From assembly GCA_964551735.1 (NCBI GenBank), contig CAZKEF010000023.1, forward strand, positions 22,634-86,633: 64,000 nucleotides of DNA, in the 5' to 3' direction. The number at the start of each line of letters is the position of its first letter. Positions within the stretch are counted from its first letter, which is position 1. The position numbers and the translations under genes were made by a program. This stretch comes from DAOUAT01 sp964551735 (GTDB lineage Bacteria; Chloroflexota; Anaerolineae; CG2-30-64-16). Under the pieces are notes generated by a model. It worked only from the letters and a program-made list of their open reading frames with translations, ran no database searches and was not told the origin of the DNA. Below are positions 57,804-64,000 of the stretch, piece by piece.

Positions 57804-60800
57804 ATGACTCACACTACCCGTTGGACGCTCGAGAAAATCACGCGGCGGTTTGATCTGATCCGGCCGCTTGTCCACCGTCGTCGCGCGACCCTCCCCCCGT
57901 TCAGATTCTGCCTGTTGCCCGATCCCGCGCTCGACCCACCCGTCTCTCCCGGCGTCAACGATAGCGGCTGGCCGATCATCGAACCCGGCTCGAACTGGGG
58001 CGGCCCGGATGTCAATTTCACGCTGCGCACCACGTTCCGCACGCCCGCGGACTGGCCGGACGGTCCCCTCGCGCTGTCGCTGCGCCTTGGCGAACGACTT
58101 GACTTCAGCCTCCCGGAGGCACTGGCCTACATTGACGGCATGCCCTGCGCCGCGGTTGACCGTCACCATCGCGAGTTTCGCCTGCCCGAGTGGGCGTGCG
58201 ATGGGCGCGAACACCTGCTTGCACTGCACGGCTGGAGCGGTCTCGACGCGCGCGTCGCTTACGCGACCGCGCCGCAGTTGCACATGGGCGCCTGTGAACT
58301 CGTCCAAATCGATCCACCGACGGCGGATTTTGCCGCCACGGCCCGTGTTGCGCTCAACGCGGCCAGGGCGCTCGATGCCAACACCCCTGCGCGCGGCGCG
58401 CTGCTCAATGCGCTCGATGTCGCGTTCAAGGTCTTGGATACGCGCGAGCCGTTCGGTGACGCGTTCTATGCCAGCGTTGCGCCGGCCTACGAGGCGCTGC
58501 AGGCGGGGATCGCCAAAGCCGGACCGCCGCTCGACGTCAAGCTCACCGCCACCGGCCACGCCCACATCGACACCGCGTGGCTGTGGACGCTCGGCCAGAC
58601 GCGGCGGAAGGCCGGCCGGACCTGGCACACCGTTATGCGGCTGATGGAGCGCTTCCCCGAGTATCACTTCACGCAGAGCCAGCCGCAGCTCTACGATTTC
58701 GTCTGCGAGGACTATCCCGAGTTGTTCGATGCGATCAAGGCGCGCGTCGCTGAGGGGCGGTGGGAGCCCATCGGCGGGATGTGGGTGGAGGCGGACTGCA
58801 ACATCAGCGGGCCCGAATCGCTGGCGCGGCAGTTTTTGCTCGGCCGGAGCTTCTTCCGCGAGCACTTCGGCCGCGACGCCGAGTCGCCGGTGCTGTGGCT
58901 GCCCGACGTGTTTGGCTATGCGTGGGCGCTGCCGCAGTTGATCAAGCAGGCCGGGCTGGACTATTTCTTCACGATCAAGATCGGTTGGAACCAGTATAAC
59001 CACCTGCCCTACGACAGCTTCTGGTGGCAGGGGCTCGACGGCACGCGCGTGTTGACCCATTTCAGCACCACGACCGAGGCAGATGGGCAGATCATGAGCA
59101 CCTACAACGCTTCGGCGCGGCCCGAGGATGTTCTGCGCACCTGGACGACCTTCCAGCAGAAGGAACTGCAGGATGAGGTCTTCATGTCGTTCGGTTACGG
59201 CGATGGCGGCGGTGGGCCGACGGAAGAGATGTTGGAAAACCTCGACCGGCTGAAGGCGTTCCCCGGTATGCCGCAGGTGCGGCAGCGCGCTGCGGGGGAG
59301 TTCTTCCGTGAGCTGGAACAGAATTCGGGTCCGGGCTTGCCTGTGTGGAACGGCGAGCTTTATCTTGAGCTGCACCGTGGCGCCTACACCACGCAGGCCC
59401 GCAACAAGCGCGCCAACCGCACGAGCGAGTTCCTGCTGCACGACGCCGAGTTCCTGGCCGCGTTCGCCGCGGTCGTCGCTCCCGCCTATCGTTACCCGGC
59501 CGAGTTGTTCACGCGGGCCTGGCGATTGGTCTGCCTGAACCAGTTCCACGACATCATCCCTGGCAGCAGCATCGGCCCCGTGTACGAGGAATCGCAGCAG
59601 CAGTACGTGGAGGTGCGGCGGTTGGCGGAGGCCGCGCGGGACACGGCGCTCGAGGTGCTGGCCGCGCGGGCAGGCGGGGATCTGCTGCTGGTCAACCCCA
59701 CCGGGTTCGCACGCGACGACCTTGCCTGGTGGCCGGGGCAGTTGGCGCGCAACGAGCAGCTGGTGCGCGGGGACGGTGCGCTCGTACATATGCAGGCGTC
59801 CGGCGACGGCACGTGGATTGCAGCGGGCGAGCTGCCGCCGTTCAGCGCCACCGCGCTGCGCCGCGTGCCGTTCTTCGCGGAGCCTGCACCCGCGGCCGGC
59901 ACGGAGTTCATTGTCACGCCGCTCTTGATCGAAAACAGCATCCTCCGTGTGGAGCTCAATATGGCCGGTGACATCGTCCGCATCCTTGATAAGGTTGCGG
60001 GGCGGGAGGTGCTGCCCGAAGGCGCGGTGGCGAACCAGTTCCAGGCGTTTGAAGACCGGCCGAAGGACTGGGACGCGTGGGACATTGACATCTACTACGA
60101 CGATCGCATGTGGCTGGCCGGGCCTGCGGAGTCCGTGCGCGTGGCCGAAGCGGGACCACTGCGCGCGACGCTGGAAATCAGGCGACGAATCCTGCACAGC
60201 ACATACACGCAGCGCATCTCGCTGTGCGCAGGGAGCCCGCGTCTCGACGTGGAGACGGTGATTGACTGGCGCGAACGGCACATCCTGCTCAAGGTGGCGT
60301 TTCCGGTCCACATCCTGGCGCCGTCGGCGACGTACGAGATCCAGTACGGCAACGTGGAACGGCCAACGCACCGCAACACGAGCTGGGATTGGGCGCGCTT
60401 CGAGACGTGCGCGCAGAAGTGGGCCGACCTGAGCGAGGGCGGCTACGGCGTGAGCCTGCTCAACGACTGCAAGTACGGTCACGACATCCGTGACAACGTC
60501 ATCCGCCTGACCCTGCTGCGGTCGCCCACGTATCCCGATCCGGAGGCCGATCAGGGCGAGCATCGCTTTGCATACAGCCTGCTGCCACACGTTGGCGGCT
60601 GGCAGGCCGGCACGCAGCGCCAGGCCTACGCGTTGAACGACCCGCTGATCGTGTCTCGCGGCCAGGGACAGCCGGGTCAAGGGCTGCCATCGCTTGTCGC
60701 CTGCGACCGCGGGCACGTGGTGATCGAGACCGTGAAGCAGGCAGAAGATGGCAACGGCGTGATCGTTCGGCTATACGAGAGTCAGCGCCAGCGCGGTCCG

Positions 60801-60953
60801 GTCACCCTCCGCTGTGCTTTCCCCCTGGCCAGTGCGGAGGTCGTCAACCTGCTCGAAGAGAAGCAGGCTGACCTGACCCCGGCGGGGCGTGAGGTGACGC
60901 TGCCGCTGCGACCGTACGAGATCGTGACCTTGCGGCTCGTGCCGGCATCGTGA
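57804..60953 (+). CDS. GH38 alpha-mannosidase
   Basis: A 1049-residue enzyme of normal family length. Zinc and catalytic motifs: GHAHIDTAWLW near residue 251, the nucleophile Asp in WLPDVFGYAWALP near 366, and the zinc His in NQFHDIIPGSS near 580. The N-terminal part is a beta-rich domain and the C-terminal half a large beta-sandwich. No signal peptide is seen; it cleaves alpha-mannosides in the cytoplasm. An AAGGAG site precedes the ATG. It ends the operon. Confidence 0.93.
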   Translation: MTHTTRWTLEKITRRFDLIRPLVHRRRATLPPFRFCLLPDPALDPPVSPGVNDSGWPIIEPGSNWGGPDVNFTLRTTFRTPADWPDGPLALSLRLGERLDFSLPEALAYIDGMPCAAVDRHHREFRLPEWACDGREHLLALHGWSGLDARVAYATAPQLHMGACELVQIDPPTADFAATARVALNAARALDANTPARGALLNALDVAFKVLDTREPFGDAFYASVAPAYEALQAGIAKAGPPLDVKLTATGHAHIDTAWLWTLGQTRRKAGRTWHTVMRLMERFPEYHFTQSQPQLYDFVCEDYPELFDAIKARVAEGRWEPIGGMWVEADCNISGPESLARQFLLGRSFFREHFGRDAESPVLWLPDVFGYAWALPQLIKQAGLDYFFTIKIGWNQYNHLPYDSFWWQGLDGTRVLTHFSTTTEADGQIMSTYNASARPEDVLRTWTTFQQKELQDEVFMSFGYGDGGGGPTEEMLENLDRLKAFPGMPQVRQRAAGEFFRELEQNSGPGLPVWNGELYLELHRGAYTTQARNKRANRTSEFLLHDAEFLAAFAAVVAPAYRYPAELFTRAWRLVCLNQFHDIIPGSSIGPVYEESQQQYVEVRRLAEAARDTALEVLAARAGGDLLLVNPTGFARDDLAWWPGQLARNEQLVRGDGALVHMQASGDGTWIAAGELPPFSATALRRVPFFAEPAPAAGTEFIVTPLLIENSILRVELNMAGDIVRILDKVAGREVLPEGAVANQFQAFEDRPKDWDAWDIDIYYDDRMWLAGPAESVRVAEAGPLRATLEIRRRILHSTYTQRISLCAGSPRLDVETVIDWRERHILLKVAFPVHILAPSATYEIQYGNVERPTHRNTSWDWARFETCAQKWADLSEGGYGVSLLNDCKYGHDIRDNVIRLTLLRSPTYPDPEADQGEHRFAYSLLPHVGGWQAGTQRQAYALNDPLIVSRGQGQPGQGLPSLVACDRGHVVIETVKQAEDGNGVIVRLYESQRQRGPVTLRCAFPLASAEVVNLLEEKQADLTPAGREVTLPLRPYEIVTLRLVPAS

Positions 60954-60971
60954 TAAGCTGCCGCGATGCCT

Positions 60972-61198
60972 TTTGAAATAAATCTGCCCGATGACCCTGT
61001 GGGTTGCTTGCAGTTCGACCGCCAAAAATCGGGCGAGGCGGCGAGCTCTTGCGCCATCTGGCGGGCCTGGGCCAGATCGATCGGCTCGCCCGGCTCGAAC
61101 TGGTAGATGCCTGGCTCGGAAAGATAGGCGTGCAGGTCATCAGCGTTGGCGGGCGCAAAGGCGCGCAAGAGCAGTCGTGCGGTAAGGATGTTAGACAT
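60972..61198 (-). pseudogene. Truncated GNAT acetyltransferase relic
   Basis: An ATG at 61198 with a GGAGG site begins ILTARLLLRAFAPANADDLH, YLSEPGIYQFEPGEPIDLAQ and ELAASPDF, as in RimJ/RimL-type acetyltransferases. At a T5 run near 61026 the frame shifts; in the other frame the protein continues LAVELQATHRVIGQIYFK. The rest, including the acetyl-CoA site, is missing because the sequence meets the 3' end of the mannosidase operon. One base lost in the homopolymer plus truncation explains it. Confidence 0.78.
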
Positions 61199-61291
61199 AA
61201 TAGTGGCCTCCGTGTTTGAGTGCTCCTGAACCTGCTTGAGAAGAATGACCGTCATCACAATGCCAACCGTGGCCATGAAAGGCGACAGGGT

Positions 61292-61846
61292 TCATGGTTT
61301 GGGTTCCTGTTTTTCCTCCTTCAGGACGACATGCCGCCCGGCAAAAGCGAAGCCAATCAGCACAGCCCCGGTCAGCCAGCCGCCCAGGCTGAAGATGGGC
61401 GGCCCGTAGAGCGCCAGCCCGGTCCCGGCGACCACCAGCAGCACGGCCAGAACGCCGAACAGTCTCATGCCATACAGGGTGATAAAGGGCAGGTAATGCG
61501 AGCCGATGACGACCATCGCCGCCGGAAAGAACCAATCTTCGCGGTAGAGCGTCGCCGCGCCCACCAGCAGGAAGTTGAGCGGCACGGTGAAAGCGACCTG
61601 CGAGCCGAGCGGCCATAGCCCGTTCTGCGGGCTGACCTTGCCGGGGCGGCCCAGCAGGCGCACCGCCAGTTGGGTCAGCGGGAAAATGCCCATGCTGCCG
61701 AAGAAGAGCGCCGCCATGCCCGCAGTTGGCGAAACCCAGGTCCCAAACGCCGCCGCGGCCAGCCAGATCAGGCCGGAAACCAGTTGCCCGGCAAACCCGC
61801 CCAGGAAGGCGGAGCGCATTTCGCGTTGAGAATCAAGGATGTTCAT
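61292..61846 (-). CDS. Multi-pass membrane protein of unknown function (DUF7010-like)
   Basis: A 184-residue protein with about six hydrophobic segments (LVSGLIWLAAAAFG, AALFFGSMGIFPL, AVLLVVAGTGLAL and others) and a short basic tail. It overlaps the stop of the CPBP gene by one base; GGAGG lies at the right distance. The pattern fits what is annotated as the DUF7010 family, but this is from memory. Function unknown. Confidence 0.7.
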   Translation of the reverse strand: MNILDSQREMRSAFLGGFAGQLVSGLIWLAAAAFGTWVSPTAGMAALFFGSMGIFPLTQLAVRLLGRPGKVSPQNGLWPLGSQVAFTVPLNFLLVGAATLYREDWFFPAAMVVIGSHYLPFITLYGMRLFGVLAVLLVVAGTGLALYGPPIFSLGGWLTGAVLIGFAFAGRHVVLKEEKQEPKP

Positions 61847-62742
61847 CATCCGCCTCCAGCCGTTACCGCGCCGATGGCCATAAAACTGAAGATAGCTACA
61901 TCCTGCCAAAAATGGATGAACCAGGCCCAGAAGAAGCCGCGCGTTTCCAGCATGGCCTTGCCCAGCATCCAGCCCAGGAAGGTGGACATCACCACGCCGA
62001 GGATGCCGTAGGGCACGCCGTAGTAGTGCGCCAGGCCGAAGAAGACCGAGGTGAGGAAGAGCGGCTGGCGCGGCGGGATGACGCCATCCAGCACGCCCAG
62101 CAGGGAGGCGCGGTAGGTCAGCTCCTCGCTGAAGGCGTTCATGGTCGCCAGCAGCAGCACCATGGGCAGCAGGGGCAGGACGGCCAGGAATGCCGCTGGC
62201 GCCGGCCGGCCGCCGATGATCAGAAAGACCAGCGTGCCCAGGGTGATGAAGAACGCCCAGGACGCGCCGAAGCGAGTCCACGGCTCCGGTTTGTGATAGC
62301 CCAGCCAGTGCACCGGCCTGATGGGGGCGTCCAACTGGCCGCGCACCAGGCAGAACTGCCGGCGGCGGTAGCCCATCAGCAGCAAGGCAGCCAGCACCAC
62401 CAGGGTGACAGCCAGCCGCTGCAACTGAATGCCCAGCATCTGCCCGCTAAACGGCCCGCCCGATCCCAGCCAGGCCGGCCACCAGACGGCGTTGGCCAGG
62501 AGGGATGTGAACAGGTAGTTGGCCGCCAGAATCAGCAGCAGGATGACCATATACGGGCGCAGCGGCTTGAGCCGGGGCAGGACAAAGCTGGCGGCGAGCA
62601 ACGCGGCCAGCAGCCCGCTCTTGATCGCCAGCCAGGGCAGCGCCTGGCCGAAGACCTCCTGCCCGATGATGTTGGGTAGCAGGCTGGCCGCCAGCATGAT
62701 GCCCCAGGCGGCAATCGTCGTGCGTTTCATGGATTCGGTCAT
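61846..62742 (-). CDS. CPBP-family intramembrane metalloprotease
   Basis: A 298-residue membrane protein with eight or so helices. The Abi/CAAX-protease motifs are visible: EExxxR as SEELTYRASLLG, then GLAHYYGVPYG with a His, and WFIHFWQD. Such proteins process or modify membrane proteins; some give bacteriocin immunity. The ATG at 62742 is preferred to one 33 codons upstream that lies within the previous gene. It is coupled to the membrane protein downstream. Confidence 0.86.
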   Translation of the reverse strand: MTESMKRTTIAAWGIMLAASLLPNIIGQEVFGQALPWLAIKSGLLAALLAASFVLPRLKPLRPYMVILLLILAANYLFTSLLANAVWWPAWLGSGGPFSGQMLGIQLQRLAVTLVVLAALLLMGYRRRQFCLVRGQLDAPIRPVHWLGYHKPEPWTRFGASWAFFITLGTLVFLIIGGRPAPAAFLAVLPLLPMVLLLATMNAFSEELTYRASLLGVLDGVIPPRQPLFLTSVFFGLAHYYGVPYGILGVVMSTFLGWMLGKAMLETRGFFWAWFIHFWQDVAIFSFMAIGAVTAGGG

Positions 62743-62758
62743 CGGATAGATCCCCTTG

Positions 62759-63880
62759 TCACCTGGTTTGTGAGCGGTTTGCTGTTTGGATGTTGTACGT
62801 GACGCTGTTGATGTCCAGTTTGCCATAGACGAAATCGCCATCCGGGTAATGCCAGATCATCTCGCCGTAGGTGGGCAGGTTGTATCCGTTGAGATTGCGA
62901 TAGCGCGACACCGGCGTGGAGAACGGGTATTGCTTCATGGCGGACACATCCCACCGGTCGTGGGAGACGAAGTTGACCAACTGGCCTTCATGGTTGAAAT
63001 AGAGCACGGCGCTGACCGTGACGCCCTGGTTGGTGAAGCTTCCTTTGACCGTCAGGTCGTCAACCGCCTCCCAGGTGATGCGCTGGTCAAGCAGGGTGGC
63101 GGGCGCCATCAGGCACATGTCGTTGAACATGGTGACCGTATCCGCTTCGAACATGACTGCGCCGTCCACCTTGACCAGCGGCAGCAGCCCAAAGAGACGG
63201 ACATTCATCGCTGCGCTATTTTCCTGATAACGGTGGTAGCCCGGCACGGTCAGGCCGAACATCCGCCCTTTCATGAAGAACAGGCGGGTCGGCCGGTCGA
63301 AGAAGTTGTGCTGCTCGGCGGTCAATGGGAAATAGGCCCGCCCCCGCTGGCGCATTTCGCCGGTCATCTCCGCGACCATGCTGACGACCTTCGGCTGGCC
63401 CACCACGCCCACGTAGCGCAGATAGCGCTGCACCGGCCGCGGCAGCGCCTGGATGTCGGACTCAGTGACAGTTTCCACCGCCAGGCCGCGCACCCGTTCC
63501 TGACTGTTGTACACATCCTGCCGGTAGCCGCGCTCGAAGCGGACGCTGCCCAGGGTCAAGAGCGCCACGATCAGGATGATCAGGTTGGGGCTGGAGCCAA
63601 CCCTGGCGTCCTGCCAGGCGGTGAAGATGAGGATTTGCGAGAGCAGCGCCGCCAGGAAGGCGACTGCCCACCACCACTGGTTCTTGAAGGCGAAGGCCAC
63701 GGCCGTGACAACCAACACCAGGGCTGTAGCCAACCATAGGATGCCCAGGGGGCGACCGATCGGCCGGGTCAGTTCATTGATTTGCGCCAGGTCGAAGGCT
63801 TTCAGGAAGCCGAGCAGGTGAAGCAAACCGTGGAAGGCTACCATCAGGACAAAGATCAGTTTTGCGATTGATTGGATCAT
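62759..63880 (-). CDS. Membrane-anchored protein of unknown function (DUF6544-like)
   Basis: A 373-residue protein with four hydrophobic segments in the first 115 residues, then a soluble domain with LPRPVQRYLRYVGVVGQPKV and a beta-rich region (GRAYFPLTAEQHNFFDRP, MFEADTVTMFNDMCLMAPA). LPRPVQRYL is typical of the family annotated DUF6544, from memory. It is followed by the CPBP protease gene, 16 bases on. No role is known. Confidence 0.7.
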   Translation of the reverse strand: MIQSIAKLIFVLMVAFHGLLHLLGFLKAFDLAQINELTRPIGRPLGILWLATALVLVVTAVAFAFKNQWWWAVAFLAALLSQILIFTAWQDARVGSSPNLIILIVALLTLGSVRFERGYRQDVYNSQERVRGLAVETVTESDIQALPRPVQRYLRYVGVVGQPKVVSMVAEMTGEMRQRGRAYFPLTAEQHNFFDRPTRLFFMKGRMFGLTVPGYHRYQENSAAMNVRLFGLLPLVKVDGAVMFEADTVTMFNDMCLMAPATLLDQRITWEAVDDLTVKGSFTNQGVTVSAVLYFNHEGQLVNFVSHDRWDVSAMKQYPFSTPVSRYRNLNGYNLPTYGEMIWHYPDGDFVYGKLDINSVTYNIQTANRSQTR

Positions 63881-63902
63881 TGAGGATACATCCTTTGTAA
63901 CT

Positions 63903-64000
63903 TTAGTTTTTCGCCGTCCGTATGGCTTTCAACGATGCCAGAAACATATCCGGCGCCAGTTGCTTGGAAACAAAACCATCCAGGCAGTAGTCCCGGACGA
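63903..64000 (-). CDS. C-terminal end of a response-regulator-like receiver domain
   Basis: Only the last 32 codons are present; the gene enters from the right edge. The sequence RDYCLDGFVSKQLAPDMFLA, with the Lys in VSKQ, resembles the final beta-5/alpha-5 part of receiver domains (GxDGFxxKP pattern). The stop TAA is at 63905-63903. It is too short to define the family further. Confidence 0.5.
   Translation of the reverse strand, partial: VRDYCLDGFVSKQLAPDMFLASLKAIRTAKN

Noticed and set aside
57606..60716. Long minus-strand open frame of about 1036 codons opposite the GH38 gene
   Set aside because: It is a shadow of a high-GC gene: its translation is Arg/Gln/His-rich with no domain, and the plus strand shows clear GH38 motifs and a ribosome site.
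1..64000. tRNA, rRNA, riboswitch or transposase genes
   Set aside because: None could be recognised by reading. A covariance-model scan was not possible.

Overview
The window looks like a metagenome scaffold from a member of the Chloroflexota (Anaerolineae or Caldilineae type). This is inferred from the high GC content, the Ala/Pro/Thr-rich lipoprotein linkers after the lipobox, the many sugar ABC transporters, the URO-D family methyltransferase-like genes and several families of dispersed palindromic intergenic repeats. No rRNA or tRNA gene, CRISPR array or transposase was seen. One run of 100 N (25121-25220) marks a scaffold gap.

From about 35.1 kb down to base 1, every gene lies on the minus strand. 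In order of transcription the run encodes: a fused 2-oxoacid dehydrogenase E1 and its E2; a 3-keto-L-gulonate-6-phosphate decarboxylase fused to an unknown Cys-containing domain; a compact bacterial microcompartment (BMC) shell set (BMC-H, BMC-T, a small protein with a likely encapsulation helix, the EutN-type vertex protein, a second BMC-H); a divergent PanB; a zinc-type alcohol dehydrogenase; an SDR; and a ribose-type ABC importer whose binding protein carries two tandem binding domains. Next come a URO-D protein, a maltose-type binding protein, an aldo/keto reductase, MalF/MalG/MalK-type components, an UlaE-type epimerase, a C45 peptidase, a second fused E1, another URO-D protein, a GpsA-like dehydrogenase, an FGGY kinase, a second MalF/MalG pair, an FGE-fold lipoprotein, a SnoaL protein, glycerol dehydrogenase and the start of a LyxK-like kinase.

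From 35.2 to 43.1 kb, two divergent intergenic regions (35.2 and 38.0 kb) drive the BMC run, an AraD/UlaF-type class II aldolase/epimerase, a surE plus Gfo/Idh/MocA pair, and a complete PTS (galactitol-type EIIA, EIIB, EIIC, an unknown small membrane protein, HPr, Enzyme I). All four promoters carry a similar palindrome (consensus TTCACAaaTGTGAA) just downstream of the predicted start site, so they are probably one regulon. Taken together the enzymes resemble the Ula/Sgb route (kinase, KGPDC, 3-epimerase, 4-epimerase) wired to a microcompartment that lacks the usual aldehyde dehydrogenase and PduL. This is the most novel part of the window.

From 43.6 to 61.2 kb lies an alpha-glucan and oligosaccharide locus. 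It holds two decayed genes (a GPH-type transporter and an esterase), a GH13 amylase with a MarR repressor, a MalF/MalG/binding-protein importer with a starch-binding-like N-terminal domain, and divergently an esterase, a GH13-like enzyme, a URO-D methyltransferase-like protein, a GH127 beta-L-arabinofuranosidase and a GH38 alpha-mannosidase. A GTTGAT-N2-ATCAAC palindrome occurs at both the marR promoter and the divergent importer/esterase promoter. The end of the window holds a truncated acetyltransferase relic, three membrane-protein genes and the tail of a response regulator.
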